DNA of 64,000 bases from Thermobacillus xylanilyticus (GTDB taxonomy: Bacteria; Bacillota; Bacilli; Paenibacillales; Paenibacillaceae). Under the pieces are notes generated by a model. The model was not told the DNA's origin. It was given only the letters and a program-made list of their open reading frames with translations, and did not search any database. Positions 42,528 to 49,766 of the stretch are shown one piece after another. Location: positions 98,057-162,056 of the forward strand of contig NZ_CAJRAY010000026.1 of the NCBI RefSeq assembly GCF_907165215.1, in the 5' to 3' direction. The first letter of the stretch is position 1, and every line of letters begins with the position of its first letter. The position numbers and the translations under genes were made by a program.

Positions 42528-43205
42528 ATGCGGATATTGCTGGTCGAAGACGAGGTTGCGTTGGCGGAAGCGGTCGGCCAGGTGCTGCGGAAGAACGGGT
42601 ACGCGGTTGATTTGTCTTTTGACGGGGAGGACGGACTGCACAACGGCCTTTCGGGCATTTACGACATGATCGTGCTGGACATCATGCTGCCCAAGATGGA
42701 CGGCCTTCAAGTGCTCAGACAGTTGCGTGAAAACGAGATCGCGGCGCCGGTCATGCTGCTCACCGCGAGAGGCGAAACCGGGGACAGGGTGCAAGGACTC
42801 GACGCCGGGGCGGACGACTACCTGGCGAAGCCTTTCCAGACGGAAGAACTGCTCGCGCGCCTGCGGGCGCTCGGCCGCCGAACGGCGCATTACCACAAGG
42901 ACGGGCTGCTGACCTGCGGCGATCTCACGCTGGACCCGCTCGCCTATACGCTGCGTTGCGGGAGCGCCGAGATCCGGCTTCCCCCGAAGGAGTCGCAGCT
43001 TCTGGAGTGGCTCATGCGGCGGAAAAACCTCGTCACGTCCAAAGACATGCTGATCGAGAAAGTGTGGGGCTATGATACGGATGCGGACGAGAACCGCGTC
43101 GAGATGTACATGTCCTTCCTGCGCAAAAAAATCGGCCAGCTCGGATCGACGGCGGTCATTCAAACGGTGCGGAGCGCGGGATACGTGCTGAAGCCGCGGG
43201 GGTGA
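42528..43205 (+). CDS. OmpR family response regulator
   Basis: A 225-residue regulator: receiver domain with E7-D8-E9 and acceptor D51 (MIVLDIMLPKMDGLQVL), and a winged helix with RLPPKESQLLEWLMRRKN ending TVRSAGYVLKPRG. It precedes its kinase by 4 bases. The form resembles CssR/QseB-type regulators. Targets are not evident. Confidence 0.9.
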   Translation: MRILLVEDEVALAEAVGQVLRKNGYAVDLSFDGEDGLHNGLSGIYDMIVLDIMLPKMDGLQVLRQLRENEIAAPVMLLTARGETGDRVQGLDAGADDYLAKPFQTEELLARLRALGRRTAHYHKDGLLTCGDLTLDPLAYTLRCGSAEIRLPPKESQLLEWLMRRKNLVTSKDMLIEKVWGYDTDADENRVEMYMSFLRKKIGQLGSTAVIQTVRSAGYVLKPRG

Positions 43206-43209
43206 TGGT

Positions 43210-44541
43210 GTGTTCACGAAATTGCGCAACAAGTTTCTGCTGCTCAACTTGTCCGTCACGTCAGGCGTCATCATCCTGGCCTTCGGATTCGTGTACTTCA
43301 TTACTTACAGCAATCTGCAGGCGGATATCCGGGAACGCCTTCGGGCTCGGCCCGAAGCGCAGATGCGTGTCGCCTCCGCCGAAAGCATGGCCGGCCGGCC
43401 GGAGGAGCAGGGCGGCGTTCAGTCCGCGGTCAGGAACGTGGTTGCGAATGGCGCGGGGACTTTTCAAGTCGAGGTGGATGAAGACGGAAGGATCGTCCGA
43501 ATCGAATCGGCCGTCAATCTGCCGGAGGATGTGTATCGGGAACTCGCGGCGATCGCCTGGAGCAATCGGGACACGGACAAAGTGATCACAGCGGACAACC
43601 GGGAGTGGCGTTACGCCGTCTCGCCCATCCGCATTCAGGTCGTCGGAGAAGACGGCGTGCCGCTTGCCGTGGAACAGCACAATTACAACATCCTGTTCCT
43701 CGATGTGACGGAGATGAATGGCACGCTTGCCCGACTGCTTGCGACGCTGCTGCTCGTCGGCATCGGGACGCTGGTGGTGATTGCCGCCGTCAGCCTGTAT
43801 TTCGCCAACCGGGCGATCCGGCCGATCCGGGAAGCGTGGGAAAAACAGAAGCAGTTCGTGGCCGACGCCTCCCACGAACTGAAAACGCCGCTTTCCATCA
43901 TCCGCGCGAACTGCGACGCCCTCGCCGCAAGCCGGGAAGACACGATTCAAAACCAGATGAAGTGGATCGAATATATCCGCGCCGGCGCGGACCGGATGGC
44001 GAGGCTTGTCCAGGATCTGCTGATCCTCGCCAGGACCGACGACGAACGCGCGGGGCCGAACCCTGTGCGCTTCAATATCAGTCAGGTCGTCGACCGTGTT
44101 GCCCGATCCATGGAAGCGGCAGCGGCGGGCAAAGGCCTCTCCGTCACCCGGTCGGTCGAGCCGGACCTGATCGCATCCGGCGACCCGGACGGCATCAGCC
44201 AGGTGGCGGCAATCCTGCTCGACAACGCCATCAAGTATGCGAATCCGGACGGTTGGATCGCGCTGTCGCTTGCCCGCAGCGGCCGGCGCATCGTGTTCTC
44301 CATCACGAACAGCGGACCGGGAATTGCGAAGGAAGATCTTCCGCGGGTATTCGACCGCTTCTTCCGCGCCGACCGCTCCCGCGCGCATCAGGACGGAAGC
44401 TACGGGCTGGGCCTCTCGATCGCGCAGTCGATCATCCGGCGGCACGGCAGCGAGATCCGCGTCAGAAGCGAGGAAAATGCGGCGACCACGTTCTCGTTTT
44501 CGCTTGCGGCTGGAAGTCCGAGTGCGTCCAGGATTGAATAG
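43210..44541 (+). CDS. Sensor histidine kinase
   Basis: A 443-residue kinase starting at GTG. Two membrane helices (about 10-33 and 176-200) enclose a sensor of about 140 residues. A HAMP-like linker (NRAIRPIREAWEKQKQFVAD) leads to the H-box DASHELKTPLSIIRANCDAL. ATP boxes are LDNAIKYANPDG, SITNSGPGIAKEDLP and YGLGLSIAQSII. The G1 box has NSGPGI in place of DxGxGI, so the usual Asp is replaced by Asn; this is common in related kinases. Confidence 0.88.
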   Translation: MFTKLRNKFLLLNLSVTSGVIILAFGFVYFITYSNLQADIRERLRARPEAQMRVASAESMAGRPEEQGGVQSAVRNVVANGAGTFQVEVDEDGRIVRIESAVNLPEDVYRELAAIAWSNRDTDKVITADNREWRYAVSPIRIQVVGEDGVPLAVEQHNYNILFLDVTEMNGTLARLLATLLLVGIGTLVVIAAVSLYFANRAIRPIREAWEKQKQFVADASHELKTPLSIIRANCDALAASREDTIQNQMKWIEYIRAGADRMARLVQDLLILARTDDERAGPNPVRFNISQVVDRVARSMEAAAAGKGLSVTRSVEPDLIASGDPDGISQVAAILLDNAIKYANPDGWIALSLARSGRRIVFSITNSGPGIAKEDLPRVFDRFFRADRSRAHQDGSYGLGLSIAQSIIRRHGSEIRVRSEENAATTFSFSLAAGSPSASRIE

Positions 44542-44583
44542 GAACATATGATCGCGAACTTTGTGGTAGTTTCGCCTATAATA

Positions 44584-44592
44584 TGGTAGAAT
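44584..44592 (+). promoter_or_regulatory. Extended -10 promoter of toxin cassette 1
   Basis: TGG-TAGAAT (TGn extension plus -10) is conserved in both cassettes. No good -35 is present. Transcription would start near 44599, at the base of the leader that pairs with the 3' region. Confidence 0.5.
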
Positions 44593-44636
44593 TGCCTTGT
44601 ACAGCGAAAAATCGGCTCTCAAGGGCGGTCGGCTAG

Positions 44637-44651
44637 CCTCCGGCAAGGAGG
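44637..44651 (+). promoter_or_regulatory. Shine-Dalgarno-sequestering hairpin, cassette 1
   Basis: CCTCC (44637-44641) pairs with GGAGG (44647-44651), the ribosome binding site of the toxin, around GGCAA. Cassette 2 keeps the same hairpin. Occluded ribosome sites are typical of type I toxin mRNAs. Confidence 0.65.
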
Positions 44652-44653
44652 TG

Positions 44654-44740
44654 ATGCCCGTGGACGTGTATCAAGCGCTGGCACTGATGATCTCGTTCGG
44701 GTCGTTGGTAGCGTTTATCATGTCGCACAAAAAGAAGTAG
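44654..44740 (+). CDS. Holin-like type I toxin peptide, copy 1
   Basis: A 28-residue hydrophobic peptide: MPVDVYQALALMISFGSLVA followed by FIMSHKKK. The layout of a short polar start, one membrane helix and a basic tail is that of the BsrG/TxpA/holin-like toxin group (Hol_Tox). AAGGAGGT is only 2-3 bases from ATG 44654, so GTG 44660 (26 residues, starting DVYQAL) is probably the true start. The gene lies between a leader and a 3' region that are complementary to each other, and is faced by an antisense promoter. Confidence 0.75.
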   Translation: MPVDVYQALALMISFGSLVAFIMSHKKK

Positions 44741-44777
44741 ACCTCCCTTGACCTGGTAAGCGGGGAGGTCTGCTTTT
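44740..44777. terminator. Bidirectional hairpin after toxin 1
   Basis: GACCTCCC (44740-44747) pairs with GGGAGGTC (44763-44770), with U-rich tracts on both strands (TGCTTTT on plus). In cassette 2 one T-A pair is replaced by G-C, preserving the stem. Confidence 0.65.
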
Positions 44778-44822
44778 CGCAACACCAGCAGCCGACCGCT
44801 CTTGAAGCGGACGCTGTACAGG

Positions 44823-44857
44823 ACCGTGGGTGCGGCAACACCCGCGGTTCTTTTATG
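44823..44857 (+). terminator. Terminator of toxin mRNA, cassette 1
   Basis: ACCGTGGGTG (44823-44832) pairs with CACCCGCGGT (44839-44848) with one G-U pair and a CGGCAA loop, then TCTTTTAT. Confidence 0.7.
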
Positions 44858-44995
44858 TTACGTTCATTATATCGAATTTATGCCCGGGAAACAACCCACG
44901 TTCTCGCACGCGGCCATCAGCCCGATCACCGGCAATTGAGAACCGGACAACGAGAACATACGATCGTAATTCTAATGGTAGTTTCACCCATGCTA

Positions 44996-45004
44996 TGGTA
45001 GAAT
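44996..45004 (+). promoter_or_regulatory. Extended -10 promoter of toxin cassette 2
   Basis: TGG-TAGAAT as in cassette 1. The upstream bases differ (TATAAT of cassette 1 is replaced by ATGCTA), which points to TAGAAT as the shared -10. Confidence 0.5.
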
Positions 45005-45048
45005 TGCCTTGTACAGCGGAAAATCGGCTCTCAAGGGCGGTCGGCTAG

Positions 45049-45063
45049 CCTCCTGCAAGGAGG
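45049..45063 (+). promoter_or_regulatory. Shine-Dalgarno-sequestering hairpin, cassette 2
   Basis: CCTCC and GGAGG pair around TGCAA in front of the toxin start, conserved with cassette 1 except for one loop base. Confidence 0.65.
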
Positions 45064-45065
45064 TG

Positions 45066-45152
45066 ATGCCCGTGGACGTGTATCAGGCACTGTCGCTCAT
45101 GATCGCATTTGCGACACTCGTCGTACTGATAATGTCCCATAAACGCAAATAG
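45066..45152 (+). CDS. Holin-like type I toxin peptide, copy 2
   Basis: A 28-residue peptide, MPVDVYQALSLMIAFATLVV followed by LIMSHKRK, with seven substitutions relative to copy 1, all conservative in the helix and tail. The first nine residues are identical at DNA level apart from one or two bases, while the second half diverges, suggesting selection on the leader and the helix character. GTG 45072 is the likely start, by ribosome-site spacing. Confidence 0.75.
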   Translation: MPVDVYQALSLMIAFATLVVLIMSHKRK

Positions 45153-45184
45153 ACCGCCCTTCGGACAAGGGATGCGGTCTATTT
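45152..45184. terminator. Bidirectional hairpin after toxin 2
   Basis: GACCGC (45152-45157) pairs with GCGGTC (45174-45179). It is the counterpart of 44740-44770, with a compensatory G-C for T-A change at the fifth pair. Confidence 0.6.
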
Positions 45185-45230
45185 GACCCAACCCCGCAGC
45201 CGACCGCTCTTGAAGCGGACGCTGTACAGG

Positions 45231-45264
45231 ACCGTGGGTGCGGCAACACCCGCGGTTCTTTTAT
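45231..45264 (+). terminator. Terminator of toxin mRNA, cassette 2
   Basis: ACCGTGGGTG pairs with CACCCGCGGT followed by TCTTTTAT, identical to cassette 1. Confidence 0.7.
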
Positions 45265-45313
45265 GCTACGTTCATTATATCGAATTTATGCCCGGGAAAC
45301 AATCGCAACCGCC

Positions 45314-45728
45314 TTATGCGACAGCCTTCTTGTAAACATTCGTCGCCCAGACCAACGTGATTGCCAGCAGCGAGCCGGTGACGGCGAAGGCAAGGAGCAC
45401 TTTCCCGTCCCATATGACGCCGCCCGCCAGCAGGCGGGAGGCTTCCACCACATGGTACAGCGGGTTCAAATGCGCCAGCACCTGCAGCCATCTCGGCCCG
45501 AACGAGATCGGAATGATGATCGCCCTCCGCCACGATGCGCCCGTGATCCATGATGGCGAGCCGGTCGCTCAGGGCGTCCGCTTCGTCGAGGAACAGCACA
45601 TCCGTGCGGTGGATCACGCGGCCGACCCGGAACGAGACACCGCGCACCGCTTCCACCGTGGTCCTCCTGCCCCCGGATTTGACCGTGAAGCTTTTTCTCA
45701 ACGCGCTGACTTCAATGGCAGGGGTCAT
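45314..45728 (-). pseudogene. Remnant of a DrrAB-type ABC exporter
   Basis: Three pieces of two genes are fused. First comes an ATPase N-terminus (MTPAIEVSALRKSFTVKSGG then VEAVRGVSFRV). Walker A and most of the domain are lost, and DVLFLDEADALSDRLAIMDH then GRIVAEGD follows. After a frame change near 45515 comes the C-terminus of an ABC-2 permease (SFGPRWLQVLAHLNPLYHVV ... LVWATNVYKKAVA). At least two deletions occurred. The intact pair would be a DrrA/DrrB-like drug exporter controlled by the PadR protein upstream. Confidence 0.75.
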
Positions 45729-45744
45729 CTCATTCCCTCCCGCT

Positions 45745-46320
45745 TTATTGTCGGTTCTTCAACGCCACAACCGCGTTGCTGATCATCCCGAATCCGAGAC
45801 CGATGACGCCCCCGACCAGGACGCCGACCAGCGTATCGATCCAGCCTCCCGAGAGAAACGCATCCTTGCCGCCGCCGGCGATCAATCCCGCGAGCCCGCC
45901 GATCGCCACCCCGAAGAAAAGAAACCCCGCATAAAACAGACCGATCGCTTCGGACGCGGCGGGATCGAAGTTTTCATAGTACTCCGTGAACCGTTCCTTC
46001 AAATCGGCGGACTTGTCGGAGTCGCTGCGAAACTGCAGATCCTGCCGGGCGCGTTCGAACGCTTCCTGCTCGGAATACCCTTGCGCGATCAGATCGTTCA
46101 TGTAATCGCTCATGTAGAGGATCATATCGTTCTGCGCTTCCAGCGCGGTCTCCGAGCGGTTTTTGAATTTCGCCAGCTTCTTCATGATGCGGTCCCGGGT
46201 CTGGGCGCTTTTGCGCCGCATCTTCTCCATGTAGGTCATCTCGGCGTCTTCCAGATAATATCGGGACTGCTCCTTCGCAAATTTCCGGATTTTGTCTATC
46301 GTTTCACGGCTTAAGCTCAC
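45745..46320 (-). CDS. PadR-linked membrane protein (HAAS/DUF1700-like)
   Basis: A 191-residue protein. The N-terminal 110 residues are charged and helical (AQNDMILYMSDYMNDLIAQG then YSEQEAFERARQDL), the usual HAAS-type helical domain linked to PadR regulators. Two or three membrane helices follow (about 125-150 and 162-185). Its start overlaps the padR stop by 4 bases. Such proteins are thought to modulate PadR or the linked ABC exporter, which here is only a remnant. Confidence 0.72.
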   Translation of the reverse strand: MSLSRETIDKIRKFAKEQSRYYLEDAEMTYMEKMRRKSAQTRDRIMKKLAKFKNRSETALEAQNDMILYMSDYMNDLIAQGYSEQEAFERARQDLQFRSDSDKSADLKERFTEYYENFDPAASEAIGLFYAGFLFFGVAIGGLAGLIAGGGKDAFLSGGWIDTLVGVLVGGVIGLGFGMISNAVVALKNRQ

Positions 46321-46670
46321 GACGGCTTACCTCCTTGATTTCTCAACATTTCCATGCGCCCGCTCAGAAAATCCCATCGCGTCCAAAATTGCTCGAGCTC
46401 TTCCATCCCCCGCTCGTTGAGCGTGTAGAACTTGCGCGGAGGACCGATCTCCGAAGGCCTTTTGGTGACGTGAACCAGCTTGTTCTTCTCAAGCCGCAGC
46501 AGCAAGGCGTACACCGTCGCTTCCGCGAGCCCCTCAAATCCCATGGCGTGCAGCCTGCGGGTAATTTCATAACCGTAGATTTCGCCGCGGCTGATGATCT
46601 CCAGCACGATCCCTTCCAGCACGCCTTTCAGCATTTCGCTCAGATTGTCCAGGACGACCACCTTCTTCAA
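46317..46670 (-). CDS. PadR family transcriptional regulator
   Basis: A 117-residue winged-helix protein with the PadR pattern MLKGVLEGIVLEIISRGEIY-GYEITRRLHAMG (residues 13-44) and a wing PPRKFYTLNERGMEELEQFW. The start is uncertain: TTG 46670 gives the longest form, but the ribosome site is poor, and an ATG at residue 13 would still leave the core. It heads the operon with the membrane protein and the ABC remnant. Confidence 0.85.
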   Translation of the reverse strand: MKKVVVLDNLSEMLKGVLEGIVLEIISRGEIYGYEITRRLHAMGFEGLAEATVYALLLRLEKNKLVHVTKRPSEIGPPRKFYTLNERGMEELEQFWTRWDFLSGRMEMLRNQGGKPS

Positions 46671-46697
46671 ACTACTCTGCGACGTTGGTAATCAACA

Positions 46698-46730
46698 TTA
46701 TTGAGTACTGCTATACAATAACATTGAGTA
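46698..46730 (-). promoter_or_regulatory. Possible PadR operator region
   Basis: TTATTG (46698-46703) faces CAATAA (46716-46721), and TTGAGTA is directly repeated at 46701-46707 and 46724-46730, just upstream of padR. A PadR site is inferred. Confidence 0.4.
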
Positions 46731-46754
46731 GCTACTGCCGTCAATAGGGCGCAC

Positions 46755-46785
46755 AAAAAAAACGACCTCCTGCCGACGCAGAAGG
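46755..46785 (-). terminator. Rho-independent terminator of the 46.8-48.3 kb operon
   Basis: On the minus strand CCTTCTGC pairs with GCAGGAGG around a 4-base loop (46766-46785) and is followed, after TCG, by eight T residues (complement of 46755-46762). Confidence 0.75.
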
Positions 46786-46795
46786 CCAATCGGTT

Positions 46796-47363
46796 TCATG
46801 CGTTCACCCGTTCATCTCCGAATCCGATCATGCGCGCAAGATACACCATGGTCATCGGAATGACGCTCATGTTCTTCAGGAAATACACCATCGCGTTGGA
46901 CGCCGCTTCGCGCTTGTCATGCCCGAAACCCGCCATTTCCGCGGCCATCCGAACCGTTCCCTCGTTCACGATGACGGCGATCAGTCCGTTCATCAGGCCA
47001 TACACGAGAAGAAGAAATCCCGCAATCTGCGCGAGCAGGACATGGGGCCAATTGCGGCCGAGATATGCGGCACACCGTGTCCGGAAATCGTTCCAGAACG
47101 CCTTGCGCAGCAGCAGACGAACCGGCAGCTTCTCCAAACGGGCGAGAATCAGCGCAAGCAGGACGACACGCGACAACTCCACGACGATTTCCATCCACAT
47201 GGGCGTATTCAGCTCGCGCCACATCTGGACGGCGCGGAACGACGCGGGAACAAGCGAGAGGACAACGAACCCGGCATGCGTGTAAAAAAAAGGCGGCGGT
47301 CCAGAGGAACAGACCCGCTCTTTCTGTGAACCATTCCCTCCAGCGGCCTTTAAGTCCGTACAT
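46796..47363 (-). pseudogene. Membrane protein, frameshifted at a T8 run
   Basis: It is a paralogue of the protein at 47736-48254. The first frame starts at ATG 47363 (overlapping the VOC stop) and encodes WFTERAGLFLWTAAFF. After a run of eight T (plus-strand A at 47284-47291) the frame must shift, giving YTHAGFVVLSLVPASFRAVQ and about 150 further residues with four hydrophobic segments and NAMVYFLKNMSVIPMTMVYL. A run of seven T would restore one open frame. It is a true frameshift, phase variation or an assembly error. Confidence 0.65.
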
Positions 47364-47721
47364 ATTTCAGGATCCATCCCGTCCCGTTCCAATCCGTTAC
47401 GCTTGCCAGCACGGCCCCGAAATTCGTGTCATGCGCCGGAACGAGCACTTGTCCGTCAGCACTCAAACTCTCATACGCCCGCCGCAGCGCTTCCTCGCTG
47501 TCGAATTCGACCATGACCTTCACCTGATCTCCCCTGACTGCCGGCTTCGCCATGACGGCATCGGCAAGGTGAATCATGGTGTCTCCCAGATGCAGCTCGG
47601 CTTGCATGACACGCCCCGCCTGCTCCATGAGAACCCGGACCTTGCCGCCGAATGCGGCACGGTAACGTTCCAGCGCTTCCTTGCAATTGTCCACCGCGAC
47701 AAACGGACTTGCCTTGGGCAC
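47350..47721 (-). CDS. VOC/PhnB-like protein
   Basis: A 123-residue vicinal-oxygen-chelate protein: PFVAVDNCKEALERYRAAFG at the N-terminus, MQAELHLGDTMIHLADAV in the middle and a SLSADGQVLVPAHDTNFGAV segment near the end, the PhnB-like pattern (KAEIxxGDxxIxLSD). GTG 47721 lies 8 bases after AGGAGG. It sits between two paralogous membrane protein genes on the same strand. Confidence 0.82.
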   Translation of the reverse strand: MPKASPFVAVDNCKEALERYRAAFGGKVRVLMEQAGRVMQAELHLGDTMIHLADAVMAKPAVRGDQVKVMVEFDSEEALRRAYESLSADGQVLVPAHDTNFGAVLASVTDWNGTGWILKYVRT

Positions 47722-47735
47722 CTTCGTCTCCTCCT

Positions 47736-48254
47736 TCAAAGGATGTTCAAAATATCGAACAGATAGATTACGCTGACGGGAATCAGAAACAGATTCTTGA
47801 ATGCGAGCAACACGGCGTTGCGGACGGCCGCAACTTCAAACCGTCTGATTCCGGCTTTGACCATCATCTTCCGCACGTTGGCCGGCCTCAAGATCGCGAG
47901 CAGGACAGCATTGTAGATGCCGAAGACGACCGCATAGCCGAGCAGATCCCACAAAAACGGCACGGCTTCCAACTGACGGATGCCGGCAAACACCCCCTTC
48001 CAGAATGCTCCCGAAAACAACGATCGGAGCGGCGCGTGTGCGCCATGCGCGATAAACAACACATACTGCACGACTCTCAACGACTCCGTCAAAACTTCCG
48101 CCGAAATCCACGCCGGCCTTCCCAACCTGCCCTGATACAGCGCTTGATACGTGCGTGCGGCGGCAATGGGCAGCGAAAGGAACAAACCGAGTGCGGTTGA
48201 GAAATAAAAAGCGTACGACGCAGCCAGCGTATGCAACGCTTCCGTCAGAAACAA
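47736..48254 (-). CDS. Membrane protein, paralogue of the 46.8-47.4 kb gene
   Basis: A 172-residue protein with four hydrophobic segments and the shared pattern LTEALHTLAASYAFYFSTAL, ALFSGAFWKG-like (here RSLFSGAFWKGVFAGI) and RNAVLLAFKNLFLIPVSVIY. The start is TTG 48254 with AGGAGG 7 bases upstream. The family is not recognised. It is the first gene of the operon with the VOC gene and the frameshifted paralogue, and is divergent from a marR gene that may control it. Confidence 0.7.
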   Translation of the reverse strand: MFLTEALHTLAASYAFYFSTALGLFLSLPIAAARTYQALYQGRLGRPAWISAEVLTESLRVVQYVLFIAHGAHAPLRSLFSGAFWKGVFAGIRQLEAVPFLWDLLGYAVVFGIYNAVLLAILRPANVRKMMVKAGIRRFEVAAVRNAVLLAFKNLFLIPVSVIYLFDILNIL

Positions 48255-48331
48255 ACCTGTCCCTCCTGTTCATCAATGGTGTTATAATGGTGGCAGAAAA
48301 CTAACTCAAAAATCGTGCATGTCAATTTTCG

Positions 48332-48370
48332 AATATCTCTGTTTTAGAGTGTCTCTATATTCGAGATATT
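48332..48370. promoter_or_regulatory. Divergent control region with AATATCTC dyad
   Basis: AATATCTC (48332-48339) faces GAGATATT (48363-48370); TATATT at 48356-48361 is a possible -10 for marR. This fits a MarR operator between the divergent genes. Confidence 0.5.
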
Positions 48371-48387
48371 AAAGCGGGGTGGTCTGT

Positions 48388-48831
48388 TTGTCAAGCGCCA
48401 ATTCATCATTGGGTCAGCAATTCAGCCTGGCGCTCATCATGTTTCACCAGAGTCTGGCCGACAAAGTGGGGCTGAATCTGACGGATTACAAAGTGCTGGG
48501 CATCATCGGGGACGGCGTGACAGCGGGGAAAATCGCCGAAATCACGGGACTGTCCACCGGAATGGTCACGACGGTCGTGGACCGGCTGGAGAAGCGCCAT
48601 TATGTCTACCGCGACCGCGATGCGCACGACCGGCGCAAAGTGATCATCAAGCTCAATGCGGACAAGGTGTCGTCCGAACTTGCGCCCTTGTTCCAATCGT
48701 TCGGAGAGGTCATGGGGAAGCTGTTCGCCAAATACGACGACGAGCAGCTTGCGCTTCTGGAAGACTTCATGCGGAGCTGCATCGACATCTTCCGGCAGGA
48801 GACGCTCAAATTGCGGAGCGCGTCGGATTGA
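48388..48831 (+). CDS. MarR family transcriptional regulator
   Basis: A 147-residue winged-helix protein: NLTDYKVLGIIGDGVTAGKI then AEITGLSTGMVTTVVDRLEK (about residues 33-72) and wing RDRDAHDRRKVIIKL. TTG 48388 has GGGGTGG 5 bases upstream; a GTG at 48379 is less likely. It is divergent from the TTG-started membrane protein operon, with an AATATCTC dyad between. Confidence 0.86.
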   Translation: MSSANSSLGQQFSLALIMFHQSLADKVGLNLTDYKVLGIIGDGVTAGKIAEITGLSTGMVTTVVDRLEKRHYVYRDRDAHDRRKVIIKLNADKVSSELAPLFQSFGEVMGKLFAKYDDEQLALLEDFMRSCIDIFRQETLKLRSASD

Positions 48832-48857
48832 CGGGGCGATGAAGGGGACAAGCCCTG

Positions 48858-49739
48858 TCACGCGGAACGGAACAGGGCTTCGAACAGCGCTTTTCCTCTT
48901 CTCTCAAGCCAGGTGTCGAAATTCATCAGACCGGGATGCAGACTGCGCATTGCCGGGAAATCCACTTCGCAGCCTTCTCCAATGAGCCATTCGTAGATCC
49001 GGGCCAAAATCTCGTTCTGCCGGCGCACGGCATCGATCGGAATATGGACGTATCGGACGGAACGGCCGGTTGCGCGGGCAATGGCTTCGGCGATCTGCGT
49101 CGGGGTCAGCGCATCGCCGGCGATTTCAAGCGTCTTGCCCAAGAAGGTTTCGGGATCGTTGAACGCCAGCCGGACGAAGGCTCCGATATCGTCCACCGCG
49201 ATGAGCTTGACGGGCACATCCGGGTTGGTCGCCTCCGCCAGCGTTCCGTTCTGCACCCCGAACCCGGGGCCGGCGTAGTTTTCCATGAATCCGGAAGGCC
49301 GCAGAATCGTCGCCGGCAGGCCGATCGCCCGGATGTATTGTTCGATCTCCCACTTCGCAAGATGTCGAAAGCGGGACTGCTTGTCTGCGCCGTTCACCGA
49401 CGAATAGACGAAATGCCGGACTCCCGCATCCCGGGCCGCGTCGACTGCATTTTTGCCCAATCGCAGCTCTTCGGCTGCCGAGGCGTCGCTCGGGTTCCAG
49501 TCGGGCGGCTGCACGCTGAAGACGCCGTGCACGCCCCGCATCGCGGCATCCAGCGATGCGCGGTCGCCCATGTCCCCCGCGGCAACCTCCGCTCCGGCCT
49601 GCGCCAGCGCCCGCGCCGCCCGGCTCGAAGGATCGCGGGTCAATGCGCGCACCCGCCAACCGTCGGCCAGCAGCTGCGCCGCCGCCGCACCGCCTTGCCG
49701 GCCGGTGGCGCCAAGCACCAAGATCGTCTTGTCCTTCAA
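48858..49739 (-). CDS. NmrA-like NAD(P)-binding protein, 5' end rearranged
   Basis: An extended SDR (NmrA/YtfG-like) of about 290 residues. The dinucleotide motif is TILVLGATGRQGGAAAAQLL; further conserved parts are GVFSVQPPDWNPS, HFVYSSVNGADKQ and LRPSGFMENYAG. No good start remains: TTG 49739 (LKDKTILV) is the best candidate but has no ribosome site, because the DNA upstream is fused to a truncated HxlR gene on the other strand. The original divergent promoter is missing, so expression is doubtful. Confidence 0.72.
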   Translation of the reverse strand: MKDKTILVLGATGRQGGAAAAQLLADGWRVRALTRDPSSRAARALAQAGAEVAAGDMGDRASLDAAMRGVHGVFSVQPPDWNPSDASAAEELRLGKNAVDAARDAGVRHFVYSSVNGADKQSRFRHLAKWEIEQYIRAIGLPATILRPSGFMENYAGPGFGVQNGTLAEATNPDVPVKLIAVDDIGAFVRLAFNDPETFLGKTLEIAGDALTPTQIAEAIARATGRSVRYVHIPIDAVRRQNEILARIYEWLIGEGCEVDFPAMRSLHPGLMNFDTWLERRGKALFEALFRSA

Positions 49740-49766
49740 GGTCGGGCGTTCGCCGTAATCGCGCAA

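Larger units (their letters stand above)
44729..44859 (-). ncRNA. Antisense antitoxin RNA, cassette 1 (predicted)
   Basis: A strong minus-strand promoter is present: -35 TTGTTT (44889-44894) and -10 TATAAT (44866-44871) with a 17-base spacer. The RNA would start near 44859, run through the 3' part of the toxin transcript and stop after the hairpin 44740-44770, which on this strand is followed by UACUUCUUUUU. It is about 130 bases and overlaps the toxin stop codon and 3' region, as in TxpA/RatA and BsrG/SR4. Confidence 0.65.
45139..45267 (-). ncRNA. Antisense antitoxin RNA, cassette 2 (predicted)
   Basis: The minus-strand promoter is identical to that of cassette 1: TTGTTT (45297-45302), 17-base spacer, TATAAT (45274-45279). 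The RNA would end after the hairpin GACCGC/GCGGTC (45152-45157 with 45174-45179), followed on this strand by UAUUUGCGUUUAUG. Confidence 0.65.

Noticed and set aside
44542..45313. A CRISPR array or IS pair formed by the repeated 300-base units
   Set aside because: There are only two direct copies, each with a peptide frame, terminators and promoters. There are no short regular repeats, transposase or terminal inverted repeats.
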